Assembly (NCBI RefSeq): GCF_900167535.1
Contig: NZ_FUYE01000015.1
Location: forward strand, 62,001-126,000
DNA: 64,000 nt
Source of the DNA: Prosthecobacter debontii
GTDB taxonomy: Bacteria; Verrucomicrobiota; Verrucomicrobiia; Verrucomicrobiales; Verrucomicrobiaceae
Direction: 5' to 3'
A program made the translations under genes and the position numbers. A model generated the notes under the pieces. That model was not told the origin of the DNA and made no database searches. It saw nothing but the letters and a program-made list of their open reading frames with translations. Below are positions 1 through 8,444 of the stretch, piece by piece. Each line of letters begins with the position of its first letter. Within the stretch, counting starts at the first letter, position 1.

Positions 1-279
1 GAAAGCCTTGCCGCCCTGACCAGTCTGAAGGGTCAGTTTCAGCTTCAGCTTCTTCAGTTTAGAAGCGGTCTTCTCAGCTTCCTGCAGTTCCTTAGCTTCA
101 CGCTCAGCGCGCACGGCTTTCAGGTGGTTCAGGTTGCGGAGGTTGCCTGCGGTAGCCTCATAAGCCTTGCCCTGTGGGACGAGGAAATTGCGCGCAAAGC
201 CGCGCTTCACTTGCACGACGTCCGCCTCGGCGCCGAGGTTTTTGATTTTCTCTTTCAGTATTACTTGAACGGTTGCCAT
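1..279 (-). CDS. rplI: 50S ribosomal protein L9 (3' end cut by window edge)
   Basis: The frame read leftward from the ATG at 279 gives 93 codons before the window ends. The product begins [20 protein letters not shown] and continues with the [13 protein letters not shown] segment typical of the L9 N-terminal domain, which binds 23S rRNA. The linker helix rich in Lys and Glu (residues about 50-80) is also visible, while the C-terminal domain lies outside the window. A good Shine-Dalgarno (GGGAGG) sits about 10 bases before the ATG. In many bacteria rplI follows rpsF, ssb and rpsR. Here the gene upstream on the same strand is a GntR-type regulator 76 bases away, so the classical cluster is not preserved on this side. 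Confidence 0.95.
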   Translation of the reverse strand, partial: MATVQVILKEKIKNLGAEADVVQVKRGFARNFLVPQGKAYEATAGNLRNLNHLKAVRAEREAKELQEAEKTASKLKKLKLKLTLQTGQGGKAF

Positions 280-311
280 AAAGTCGATCCTCCCAGGGAA
301 AGGGGGGCGAC

Positions 312-337
312 TGTATATGCATGTGTCCCGCTGTCAA
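312..337 (-). promoter_or_regulatory. possible promoter of rplI
   Basis: On the minus strand a perfect TTGACA (337-332) is followed by TATACA (317-312), which would lie about 35 bases before the rplI start. The spacer is only 14 bases, short of the usual 16-18, so this is a weak prediction. Confidence 0.25.
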
Positions 338-355
338 ACGGTGGCTCAGAGTTTT

Positions 356-1429
356 TCACAATGATTCTCGTTTGATGAACTCCGGCATCACTTTGGAGTC
401 CCCCTTCGTCCCGGGTTGGCGGACGAGGCGGAAGATGCGTTTGGCAAAGAGGCTGGCGCTCACACTGTAGCGTGCGATTTGCGGTGAGGTCTCGTCGAGA
501 AAGGAGTCTTCATCCCGGCAGACAAGGGCCATGTCTTGAGGAATCCTCAAGCCACGCTGAAGTAGAGCGGTGCAGACCGTCAGGATGCAGGATGAGCGCG
601 CAACCAGCAGTGCTTGCGGGCGCTGGCGAGAGTTGAGCAGGCGTTCCAGAGTTTTCATAAGTCCCTCCCGGCTGCCATCATGTCGCTGGATATAACCGCT
701 CACACCACGTGATGCGGCACTGCGCAGACCTTCTTCAAAGCCCGCTTCGCTCGCCAAATCGCCGGCATAGTGGGGCTCCTGGATCAGCATACACACGCGT
801 TGGTGGCCCCGGGCGGCCATCAGACCCACGGCGTGGCGGCACACCGCCCGGTAGTCACGGTCCACGGAGGGAAGATTCAGACTCGGGAAAACGGAGCCGA
901 CGACGACACACGGGATCTGTCTCTGCTCAAACCACTGCTGCATGGCCTCGGTGCTGCGATAGAGCACCCAAGCAGTGGCTGGAACAGTGGTCGTCAGTGT
1001 TTGCAGCGCTCGAGCCGGATTTTTCCCGCCCGACCACGCCCGGCCTACATGCACTTGCAGTAAATGTCCTTCACTGGCGAGCTGGCTGCGTAGCTCATCC
1101 ACCCACAGTAAGGCAAAGGGCGGCATGGCGTGCAGAGGTTCTGGGCTGAGCAGGCCTACGGTGAGGGACTGTGCAGTGCTTTTATTCTGCGGACCGGCCT
1201 CCGCAGGCGTGCAAACCCGGGTCGGTTTGCCCTGTGAGATGGCCACGACACCTTCTGCAGCCAGAGCATTGAGGGCCGCGCGTAGGGTGGGGCGGCTGAT
1301 GTGCCACTCTTCACAGAGCCGCCGTTCTCCAGGCAGCTCATCCTGCCAGCGCCCTGCCGCAATCGCCTCTCGCAAGGCTCGGATGGTCTCGGAGACGAGG
1401 GAGGAACGCTGAGGGATGCTGAATGGCAT
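356..1429 (-). CDS. GntR-type HTH regulator with LacI-like sensor domain
   Basis: The product (357 aa from the ATG at 1429) starts with a GntR-family winged helix over residues about 8-70, containing LPGERRLCEEW and SRPTLRAALNAL. From about residue 85 to the end it has a LacI/periplasmic-binding-protein-like effector domain. This AraR-type architecture binds DNA and releases it on binding a small sugar-like ligand. The frame stays open 14 codons further upstream (to 1471), but the conserved part begins after the 1429 ATG. It is divergent from the sulfatase pair starting at 1592, with a shared 162-bp intergenic region, so control of the sulfatases is a reasonable inference. The ligand is unknown. 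Confidence 0.85.
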   Translation of the reverse strand: MPFSIPQRSSLVSETIRALREAIAAGRWQDELPGERRLCEEWHISRPTLRAALNALAAEGVVAISQGKPTRVCTPAEAGPQNKSTAQSLTVGLLSPEPLHAMPPFALLWVDELRSQLASEGHLLQVHVGRAWSGGKNPARALQTLTTTVPATAWVLYRSTEAMQQWFEQRQIPCVVVGSVFPSLNLPSVDRDYRAVCRHAVGLMAARGHQRVCMLIQEPHYAGDLASEAGFEEGLRSAASRGVSGYIQRHDGSREGLMKTLERLLNSRQRPQALLVARSSCILTVCTALLQRGLRIPQDMALVCRDEDSFLDETSPQIARYSVSASLFAKRIFRLVRQPGTKGDSKVMPEFIKRESL

Positions 1430-1591
1430 GGCGGTAAGCGTATGTAACCAGTCCTGAGGCGCGGCGCGCAAGGTTTATCTCGGTAGACGGCATCCGGGTA
1501 TCTGTATTTTCCGGGGTCTCTAGATGAACTGACGATGCTTTTGATTGAAGGATCACTCGGCCGACTCCGTTCCCGATGGTCTGCCGACCTC

Positions 1592-3397
1592 ATGAAACTG
1601 TTTCTGACCCTTTTATTCTCGGGCTTGTTCTCCTTGGCCCTTCAGGCCGAGACGAAGCCGAATCTGGTGATCTTCCTCGCTGATGATGCGGGCTGGGGGG
1701 ACTACAGCCAAAATGGCAACACGATGGTTTCGACTCCGAACATCGATTCGATTGCTCAGGGCGGCGTGACTTTGGATCGCTTTTATGTCTGCCCCGTGTG
1801 CTCGCCGACTCGCGCGGAATTCCTCACAGGACGTTATCATCCACGGGGTGGGGTGCGTGGGGTTTCGACCGGCCAGGAGCGTCTGAACCTGGATGAAAAA
1901 ACCGTGGCCGATGCGTTCAAAGCTTCTGGTTATGCCACCGGAGCCTTTGGTAAATGGCACAATGGCAGCCAGTGGCCGTATCATCCCATGGCCCGTGGGT
2001 TTGATGAATACTTCGGGCATACCGCAGGCCACTGGGGTGAGTATTTTGATGCCCCCTTGGAGGAGAACGGCAAGATGGTGCGGACGAAGGGCTTCATTGT
2101 GGATGTCTGCACGGACAAGGCCTTGAACTTCATTGATCGGAATAAAGAGAAGCCCTTCCTCTGCTACATCCCTTTCACCACCCCGCACTCGCCCTGGGCG
2201 GCTCCAGAGAAAAACTGGAATGAGAATAAGGATAAGCCGATCACCCTCAAGGCTACCGAAGCGGATAAGGAAGTGGGTGATGAAACACGTTGTGTGATGG
2301 CGATGATCGAGAATCAGGACTGGAATGTGGGCCGCGTGCTCAACCGCCTGAAAGCGTATGGCCTAACCGATAACACCATCGTGCTCTACTTTTCTGACAA
2401 CGGCCCGAACAGTCATCGCTGGACGGGCGGCATGAAAGGGAAAAAGGGAATGACCGATGAAGGCGGTGTACGTTCCACGTTCTACATTTCCTGGCCTGCC
2501 AAGCTGCCGAAAGGCCAGATGGTAAAGGAGATCAGCGGGGCGATCGATCTGCTGCCCACCTTGACCTCTTTGGCAGGCGTCCCTCGTGTGGGCGGGAAGC
2601 CTCTGGATGGGCGGGATCTGACCCCTCTGCTGATGCAGCAAAAGACCGACTGGCCGGAGCGCATGATTTTCTCCACCTGGGCCAGCAACGTGAGTGTGCG
2701 CACGCAGCGCTATCGCCTCGATAATGCAGGGCAGCTGTATGACATGGTGGAGGATCCGGGGCAAACCACACCGGTGAATGAAAAGGAGCCGAAGCTGGCC
2801 CAGGAACTGAACCAAGCCGTCAAATCCTGGAAGATGGAAGTGCTGGGTATGAGCGCCAAGGATCTGGAACCCGGCAAGGGCAAAAAGAAAGCTAAGGGTC
2901 CTGGCAATGCGGTGGACCCACGTCCTGTCACGGTGGGTTACAAAGAGTTCCCCATCACCATGCTGCCTGCTCGGGATGGTGAACCACGCGGCGGCGTGAA
3001 GCGCAGCAGCGGCGCGCCTAACTGCTCCTATTTCGTGAATTGGACGGCGAAAGAGGACTCCATGGCCTGGCTTCTGGACGTTCATACCACGGGACGCTAT
3101 GAGGTGACCGTGGACTACACTTGCCCACTGGCCGATGCAGGATCTACGGTGGAGCTCAGCTTCAAAGACAGTCGCCTGACGGGCAAGGTGGGCCCAGGCT
3201 GGGACCCACCGCTCTATACGAATCAAGACACCTTGCCACGCCCAGATGGTGAATCGCAGATGAAGGAGTTTCACACTTTAAAACTCGGTGAAATGAACTT
3301 GGAAGCCGGGCAGGGGGAACTGATTCTGAAGGCTCTCGAAATCCCCGGTGCCAACGTCATGGATGTGCGTCGCGTCACGCTCACGCTGTTGGATTAA
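1592..3397 (+). CDS. secreted sulfatase (S1 family) with extra C-terminal domain
   Basis: The ATG at 1592 gives a 601-aa protein with a clear signal peptide (residues 1-20); the frame is open upstream but those residues look unrelated. The metal-binding DD pair is at residues 31-32. The sulfatase signature CSPTR has Cys70 as the residue converted to formylglycine, followed by LTGR. Further hallmarks are GKWH and SDNGPN. These enzymes hydrolyse sulfate esters, often on polysaccharides, in the periplasm or outside the cell. After about residue 450 there is an additional domain of about 150 residues, predicted beta-rich and possibly carbohydrate binding. A formylglycine-generating enzyme is not in the window. 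The second sulfatase follows after 31 bases, probably as one operon. Confidence 0.93.
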   Translation: MKLFLTLLFSGLFSLALQAETKPNLVIFLADDAGWGDYSQNGNTMVSTPNIDSIAQGGVTLDRFYVCPVCSPTRAEFLTGRYHPRGGVRGVSTGQERLNLDEKTVADAFKASGYATGAFGKWHNGSQWPYHPMARGFDEYFGHTAGHWGEYFDAPLEENGKMVRTKGFIVDVCTDKALNFIDRNKEKPFLCYIPFTTPHSPWAAPEKNWNENKDKPITLKATEADKEVGDETRCVMAMIENQDWNVGRVLNRLKAYGLTDNTIVLYFSDNGPNSHRWTGGMKGKKGMTDEGGVRSTFYISWPAKLPKGQMVKEISGAIDLLPTLTSLAGVPRVGGKPLDGRDLTPLLMQQKTDWPERMIFSTWASNVSVRTQRYRLDNAGQLYDMVEDPGQTTPVNEKEPKLAQELNQAVKSWKMEVLGMSAKDLEPGKGKKKAKGPGNAVDPRPVTVGYKEFPITMLPARDGEPRGGVKRSSGAPNCSYFVNWTAKEDSMAWLLDVHTTGRYEVTVDYTCPLADAGSTVELSFKDSRLTGKVGPGWDPPLYTNQDTLPRPDGESQMKEFHTLKLGEMNLEAGQGELILKALEIPGANVMDVRRVTLTLLD

Positions 3398-3428
3398 GTG
3401 CGGCGAGTGAGGTTTGAAGGGGCTTTTT

Positions 3429-4775
3429 ATGAAACGGATTGGATTGATCTTCTCGCTCTTGCTTTGGCCCTGTTTGGGGGCTGAGGCCAAGCAACCTAAC
3501 TTCATCATCATCTATGCGGACGATCATGGTTATGGCGATGTCTCGACCTACCATCCGTCGGACGTGCAGACGCCGAACATTGATCGCCTGGCTCAGCAGG
3601 GTATGCTCTTCACGAACATGCGGGCCAACTGCACCGTGTGTTCCCCGTCACGGGCAGCTTTGCTGACGGGACGCTATCCAGATCGTGTGGGGGTTCCGGG
3701 TGTCATTCGCACAAGGCCGGAGGATTCCTGGGGCTACTTCTCTCCCCAAGTGCCGACTCTGGCAGACGCCTTGAAGAAGTCTGGCTATCACACCGCCATC
3801 GTCGGAAAATGGCACCTCGGTTTGGAGTCGCCCAATACACCGAATGAGCGTGGCTTTGATTTCTTCCACGGTTTCTTGGGCGACATGATGGACAGTTACA
3901 CCACGCACCTGCGCCATGGGAATAACTACATGCGTCGCAATGCCGAGGTGGTGGACCCTCAGGGCCATGCCACGGATATCTTCACGGAGTGGGCTGAAGA
4001 TTACCTCAAAGAGCGTGCTGCACAGAAGGACAAGCCCTTCTTTCTCTATCTCGCCTACAACGCGCCGCATTTCCCCATCGAGCCACCCGCAGAATGGCTG
4101 GAAAAAGTGAAGAAGCGTTCGCCTCAGTTGGATGAAAAGCGTGCGCTGAACGTGGCTTTAGTGGAGCATCTGGATGATCGTATCGGTCAGGTGTTGGCGA
4201 CTCTGGATGAGGTGGGCTTGGCCGAGGACACGGTGGTGGTGTATTCCTCCGACAACGGCGGTTCTTTGCCCCATGCGCAGAACAACGATCCGTGGCGAGA
4301 TGGCAAGACCAGTCACTATGATGGCGGATTTCGGGTGCCCTTTATCATGCGCTGGCCCGGTCATATTCAGGCCGGTTCGAAGAGCGATTACTCCGGACAG
4401 AACTTCGATCTCTTCTCGACCTTTGTGGAGTTGGCCGGAGGTCAGCCGAGTGCGGTGCTGGATGCCGTCAGTCTAGTTCCCCTTTTGAAAGGCGAGGCCA
4501 TGCCTGAGGGGCGTGAGCTTTATTTCGTGCGTCGTGAAGGCGGTCCCGCTTATGGCGGACGCAGCTATGAGGCGATCATTCGCGGCGAGTGGAAGCTTTT
4601 GCAGAACGACCCCTATAGTCCCTTGGAGCTTTACAACCTGAAGAACGATCCGCAGGAGAAGAACAACGTCCGAGCCAAAGCCCCCAAGATCTTTAATGAG
4701 CTGAGCACGGCTCTGCGTCGTCATATTCAACGCGGTGGTGCGACTCCGTGGCAACCTCCTGAGCAGGGGCGTTAG
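3429..4775 (+). CDS. secreted sulfatase (S1 family)
   Basis: The ATG at 3429 is preceded by AAGGGG about 6 bases away. The TTG at 3414 would only add five residues, so I chose 3429 (448 aa). Residues 1-20 form a signal peptide. Metal-binding residues are Asp31 and Asp32 in ADDHGYGD. The formylglycine site is Cys71 in CSPSR. GKWHLG and SDNGG, also typical of the family, are present. The length is normal for a one-domain arylsulfatase or N-acetylgalactosamine-6-sulfatase-like enzyme. Substrate cannot be deduced from the sequence. The gene is 31 bases downstream of another sulfatase and is likely co-transcribed with it. Confidence 0.94.
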   Translation: MKRIGLIFSLLLWPCLGAEAKQPNFIIIYADDHGYGDVSTYHPSDVQTPNIDRLAQQGMLFTNMRANCTVCSPSRAALLTGRYPDRVGVPGVIRTRPEDSWGYFSPQVPTLADALKKSGYHTAIVGKWHLGLESPNTPNERGFDFFHGFLGDMMDSYTTHLRHGNNYMRRNAEVVDPQGHATDIFTEWAEDYLKERAAQKDKPFFLYLAYNAPHFPIEPPAEWLEKVKKRSPQLDEKRALNVALVEHLDDRIGQVLATLDEVGLAEDTVVVYSSDNGGSLPHAQNNDPWRDGKTSHYDGGFRVPFIMRWPGHIQAGSKSDYSGQNFDLFSTFVELAGGQPSAVLDAVSLVPLLKGEAMPEGRELYFVRREGGPAYGGRSYEAIIRGEWKLLQNDPYSPLELYNLKNDPQEKNNVRAKAPKIFNELSTALRRHIQRGGATPWQPPEQGR

Positions 4776-4822
4776 GCTTGTTGGGAATCTTTTGTTATGA
4801 TCCTGACCAGCATCTTGCGTGA

Positions 4823-5347
4823 TTAATGTGGTTCAGCATACGGTGGTGGCGATCCAAACTTCTTTGTTAAAAGATCGCGGAGATATCCCGTCGATTGATT
4901 CAATAGATCTCTGCAACATCCTTGATATCCTGTCCATGTTCCTAGCTCGGCAGGGGGGCGAAGGATCTCTTTCGTTCGTGTCAAATGAGATGAATCCTCA
5001 CCGGAGAAAATCTCCGGCCCGCCACAAATAAGTGCCCGAGCAAAGTTATCGATTTGCCCTCCGGGATTTTCGTTTAGGCCGTGAAGGCTCAAGCCTACCA
5101 ATAAGTGAAAGAGCGGATTGCCAACGACGATCCCTGAGTCTGCGTAGTGCTCGGGCAATGCCTCAAGCGCTCTCAAGGCTTCTTCATAATCGCCGCTGCG
5201 AACAGCCGCATTCGCGATGGAAAGAAGCAGCCAAACTTGTTGTGCTTCGCCAAGCTCTTCCTGCAATTGCGTCCATAAGGTCTGATATGCGGCGAGCGCA
5301 TCCTGAAACCTCTTGGCGTGCATGTGGTTGTCTGCAGCTTCAAACAT
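4823..5347 (-). CDS. TPR-like accessory protein, function unknown
   Basis: The ATG at 5347 yields 174 aa; a TTG two codons earlier is an alternative. The N-terminal 70 residues contain two helix-turn-helix repeats of the tetratricopeptide kind (HMHAKRFQDALAAYQTL and SGDYEEALRALEALPEHYAD). The rest is a conserved-looking domain with LFHLLVGLSLHGL, LICGGPEIF and LRPPAEL. No signal peptide or membrane segment is seen, so it is probably cytoplasmic. It is the last gene of a minus-strand run of small unrelated proteins (4823-7683). I do not recognise a precise function. Immunity-type or protein-interaction roles are guesses. Confidence 0.7.
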   Translation of the reverse strand: MFEAADNHMHAKRFQDALAAYQTLWTQLQEELGEAQQVWLLLSIANAAVRSGDYEEALRALEALPEHYADSGIVVGNPLFHLLVGLSLHGLNENPGGQIDNFARALICGGPEIFSGEDSSHLTRTKEILRPPAELGTWTGYQGCCRDLLNQSTGYLRDLLTKKFGSPPPYAEPH

Positions 5348-5517
5348 CAGCAAGTGAATTGATAAGGATACGGCCCTCCTTCATGATGGAAAGCGATTCT
5401 TACACGCTCAATGCGTGTGCTCTGGCCCTGATACGCGGATTCAAACAGCGTGTTTTGTCCTGTCGAGCGCTGAATGGTGCGGATTAGCCACTTGTTTGCT
5501 GTCAAGGACGCGCCGGT

Positions 5518-6060
5518 TCAATCAAGACCAATGTCATGGACGAAGTCGTCATCGTCGGAGAAGTCCTTGGCACCGCAAACCTCGGTGACCACCGTTCGGA
5601 CGACGGTGCGAATCTCGTGACGGGTCCACGGTTCGTGCGGGGATTTCAGGGCTTGAGGAGAGGTGCTCACCACGGAGCGAGCGAGATCGGCGACTGTCGT
5701 TGGCGCGAAGAGGAAGCCAAAGCCCCAGTCGAGCCGCGGCAGTGTGGGTAAGCCTGAGGCGGCTTGCACGGCTTGCCAACGGGCTCGGCGTTGAGGACGC
5801 GGGAGAAGATCGCGAATCTTGGCCTCGGGAGAGATGGCGGCGCGGTGGACTCCTGCTCCAGAAACCAACCCGTGGCGCACGCGATTGAATGCACGATGGG
5901 TGAGACAAGCACTACGGGCATCGTCAATCGCACCGAGCTTGGCCGCGAGGAGGTCGATGGCCATGCGCGGCGTGCGGATCACCGTCGCCTCGGCATCGGT
6001 GATGGTGACACCGAGAGCCGCCTCCCAGCTCATCACGATTTCAACTGAATCGAGTCCCAT
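5518..6060 (-). CDS. acyl-carrier-protein-like protein
   Basis: The 180-aa product begins MGLDSVEIVMSWE, which matches the GLDSVE helix of acyl carrier proteins around the phosphopantetheine serine (Ser5). Yet this motif stands at the extreme N-terminus with no preceding helix I. The C-terminal 40 residues (EIRTVVRTVVTEVCGAKDFS, then DDDDFVHDIGLD) look like the missing ACP helix I and loop. Read together the protein appears circularly arranged: the second half of an ACP fold first, a middle segment with DLLPRPQRRARW, and the first half last. This arrangement is my reading of the sequence and not a known assignment. It lies between two TPR-like genes on the same strand. Confidence 0.65.
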   Translation of the reverse strand: MGLDSVEIVMSWEAALGVTITDAEATVIRTPRMAIDLLAAKLGAIDDARSACLTHRAFNRVRHGLVSGAGVHRAAISPEAKIRDLLPRPQRRARWQAVQAASGLPTLPRLDWGFGFLFAPTTVADLARSVVSTSPQALKSPHEPWTRHEIRTVVRTVVTEVCGAKDFSDDDDFVHDIGLD

Positions 6061-6126
6061 AGAATTGGATGGTTAGTGTGAACGTAGGGCTAAGCGTTTT
6101 GTTCGATCTTGTTTCTGGATAGGTCT

Positions 6127-6807
6127 TTATTCGAGGCGTCTGGTAAGTTCATCGTCTGTGGTGGACTCGAGTCGAGATACTTTCGATGCAATATCTGAGT
6201 CTTCTGAGAATGCCTTGATGATCTGTGCGGCTAGCTCCCGTAGTTCGAGTCTGGCCTCATCCTGTTCACTGTTGTCTGAGCATCCTCGCTCTCGTAGAAA
6301 GATCGTCGATCTGAAATAGCTCTCTCTCTGTTGACGGTAGAAGCTCACCGGATCGCTGCAATGACGGCGGAACAGAGCAGGATCAGAGCGTAAGCAAAGA
6401 CGATCGATATAGGCGAAGGACTGTCGAGCTAGCTCCGGATGTGCTGTTTCCAGCCTACGGAACAAGGCGAGTGTGGCGTCAGTCTGCTCAAGGGCGTCGT
6501 TCATGGAATCAACATCGTGGAGGAGCTGAGGTGAGCCGTTGCCATCGAGCAATCGCTGAGTGTCTCGGTCTCGGATCGAGATCAACGAGTCCATCGCAGG
6601 TGGGTAAACATCGGCAAGCTCCTTCCAATGTCTCAAGGCATAAGAAAGCCGAACGCCGTAATAACTCGACTTGAACTCCAAAGCGTGTTCGTGAAACCAC
6701 TCGTGGCGCTCCAACGCCTCAGAATAGTGGCCGTCCTTGAATAGCCGCTTGGCATCATCAAAGGCCTTGCCTGCAACGTCAGTCCATGGGGAGGGTTCTT
6801 CAGGCAT
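6127..6807 (-). CDS. conserved helical (TPR-like) protein, function unknown
   Basis: The product is 226 aa, mostly alpha helical. Residues 12-45 (AFDDAKRLFKDGHYSEALER, then HEWFHEHALEFKSS) resemble a TPR unit, followed by YYGVRLSYALRHWKELADVY and a repeated-helix region. There is no signal peptide or transmembrane segment. Its start codon ATG at 6807 lies next to the 396-bp gene-free repeat region on its upstream side, so its promoter must lie within that region or transcription must pass through it. I do not recognise a function. The gene organisation suggests a lineage-specific accessory gene. Confidence 0.68.
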   Translation of the reverse strand: MPEEPSPWTDVAGKAFDDAKRLFKDGHYSEALERHEWFHEHALEFKSSYYGVRLSYALRHWKELADVYPPAMDSLISIRDRDTQRLLDGNGSPQLLHDVDSMNDALEQTDATLALFRRLETAHPELARQSFAYIDRLCLRSDPALFRRHCSDPVSFYRQQRESYFRSTIFLRERGCSDNSEQDEARLELRELAAQIIKAFSEDSDIASKVSRLESTTDDELTRRLE

Positions 6808-7203
6808 GGGGGTGGGACTTCGATTCTTGGTCGAACGTGTTCAGGAGACTTTGATGCTCCATGAGTATCGTTTTTAGCAGTGAATCGCGTGGATGTGCAA
6901 CCCTATTCCCGATGATGTCCCGGAGTGAAGAGCTATGCCTCTGTCGAAGGGCGCGGCAGGCCGAGGGACTGGAGCGCGAGTATGGCGGAGCCTACTCGCC
7001 TAACTTTCCTGGGAATGAGAAAACCGAGAAAGGCTGGGTGGTCGTGGATGTCGCAGGGGCCTTGGCCGCGCGGGATCGGAGGCGGGATAAGTGGCTCGTC
7101 GCGTTCGCTACGCTCAGCATACTCGCGCTCCGGTCGGGCGATTGGGCGAGTCGAGACAAGGGAGATGAGCCCAATGGCGAGAGCGCGTCTTAACGCTTAC
7201 CTT
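6808..7203. other. gene-free stretch holding a long inverted repeat
   Basis: No convincing gene is seen in these 396 bases. Two overlapping plus-strand frames are open (6861-7193 and 6925-7296), but their translations are rich in Arg, Ser and Gly, lack domains, and run over an inverted repeat, so I treat them as chance. The stretch splits the run of minus-strand accessory genes and may be an inserted or degraded dispersed element. Confidence 0.6.
6968..7134. repeat. inverted repeat (14-bp perfect arms)
   Basis: GGAGCGCGAGTATG at 6971-6984 is exactly inverted at 7118-7131. Allowing one mismatch, the arms extend to 17 bases (6968-6984 and 7118-7134). The spacer is 133 bases. No transposase is present. 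It could be a miniature element, a remnant insertion, or a dispersed genomic repeat. Confidence 0.7.
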
Positions 7204-7683
7204 TCAAGGCCCAGTGCCGCCTTGTTCGCTGCTGTTTGTTCTCAGGGCATCGCGCCATGTCTCGTAGTCGCTCGTGGAACCCCTCTCAAGTGCTGATAAA
7301 AGGCTCGGCAATCGGGAGAAGCCAAATTGAGCAGCAAGATCTGAGAGGACATCATCTCCAACTTCATCTTCCCAGAGGTCGATCAAGACATCTGCGACTA
7401 CACCGTCGAAGCCCTTGACTCGGAAGTGGGGGGCGCCGGGAGATTCGAGATCAATCTTGCAGAACATTCGGTCGGCAAGATCGAAGGCTGTAACAGAGGT
7501 CCCGCACTCCCACAGGGGAAGAAAGTGTTTCGGAAATCCCGATCCATCGGCCAATGATTTGTGTGGATTTTCGCATCGATAGGAGAGCTCTGGACGTGAT
7601 GTAGTGCCCTGGAATATCTGCGATACAATCGGCGGAAGACCTAGCGCTTCGATTTCTCTCTGAATGGACCGTTTATCGCGCAT
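7204..7683 (-). CDS. small protein, possibly SMI1/KNR4 (SUKH)-like
   Basis: The 159-aa product has LPPIVSQIF near the N-terminus, then a core with FLPLWECGTSVTAFDLADRM and a C-terminal acidic helix region (VLIDLWEDEVGDDVLSDLA). The pattern of a short helix followed by a LPLWECG strand and a later LLSAL helix resembles SUKH-superfamily immunity proteins, but this is by eye only. It starts 45 bases downstream of the rnhB stop on the same strand and could be co-transcribed with rnhB. No signal peptide is seen. Confidence 0.6.
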   Translation of the reverse strand: MRDKRSIQREIEALGLPPIVSQIFQGTTSRPELSYRCENPHKSLADGSGFPKHFLPLWECGTSVTAFDLADRMFCKIDLESPGAPHFRVKGFDGVVADVLIDLWEDEVGDDVLSDLAAQFGFSRLPSLLSALERGSTSDYETWRDALRTNSSEQGGTGP

Positions 7684-7728
7684 GCCTTGAGTTGATTCGA
7701 AACACTTCTGTGGAGTGCGCAGTGACCC

Positions 7729-8379
7729 TTACCCCCAAAGACTCAGCTCCATCTGGGCCACGGGGGCGAAGCTGCGGCGGTGCTCGGGGCAGGGGCCGAG
7801 GCGTTTGAGGGCGGCTTGGTGGGCGGGGGTGGGGTAGCCTTTGTGGACCTCGAATCCGTAACCGGGGTAGGTTTCGGCCAACTGGGTCATGAGGCGATCG
7901 CGGGTGACTTTGGCAATGATGCTGGCGGCGGCGATGGAGTAGCTGAGGCTGTCGCCTTTGACCAAAGCGACTTGGGGCAGGGGGAAGTCGCGGACGGGCT
8001 TGCCGTCGATCAGCACGGCGCATGGATTGGGAGTGAGGGCGAGGGCGCAGCGACGCATGCCCAGCCAAGTGGCCTGGAGGATATTGAGCCGGTCGATCTC
8101 GGCGACGCCGATGAGCTCGCAATGCCAGTGGATACGGGAGTCGTTGGTCAACTCCTCATACAAGAGCTCGCGGGTGGCGTGGGTGAGCTTTTTGGAGTCA
8201 TCAAGGACCTTGTGTCGGAAGCGCTGAGGCAGCACGACCGCTGCGACGGAGACTGGACCCGCCAGGGGGCCGCGCCCTGCTTCATCGATGCCAGCGATCC
8301 GGACATGACCGGCGGCGCGGAGTTTGTTTTCATGAACGAGGCTGGGCATGGCTGAACCCATATCGCCATCAGACATCAT
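7729..8379 (-). CDS. rnhB: ribonuclease HII
   Basis: This 216-aa protein degrades the RNA strand of RNA-DNA hybrids and removes single ribonucleotides from DNA. Residues about 30-38 give GIDEAGRGP with catalytic Asp32 and Glu33. The later acidic residues are in VLIDGKPV and in the KVTRDRLM region. GYGFEVHKGYPT, near-invariant in RNase HII, is also present. The start is chosen at the first of two adjacent ATGs (8379-8377). Met11 (8349) is another possibility because the conserved domain starts after residue 25. It is divergent from the ceramidase-like gene at 8445. Confidence 0.95.
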   Translation of the reverse strand: MMSDGDMGSAMPSLVHENKLRAAGHVRIAGIDEAGRGPLAGPVSVAAVVLPQRFRHKVLDDSKKLTHATRELLYEELTNDSRIHWHCELIGVAEIDRLNILQATWLGMRRCALALTPNPCAVLIDGKPVRDFPLPQVALVKGDSLSYSIAAASIIAKVTRDRLMTQLAETYPGYGFEVHKGYPTPAHQAALKRLGPCPEHRRSFAPVAQMELSLWG

Positions 8380-8444
8380 GAAAAGTCAAAATGTGGTGAG
8401 GAAGCGGTGTAAAGGCGGGCCTGTGGCGCAGTAGACTCTCGTGC

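Noticed and set aside
1156-1593. Minus-strand 145-codon frame overlapping the GntR gene start and the sulfatase promoter
   Set aside because: Its translation is Pro/Ser/Arg-rich with no domain and it is in another frame of the regulator gene.
6861-7296. Two overlapping plus-strand open frames of 110 and 123 codons
   Set aside because: They cross an inverted repeat, have Arg/Ser/Gly-biased translations, no domain, and no clear ribosome-binding site; they are more likely chance frames over a repeat.
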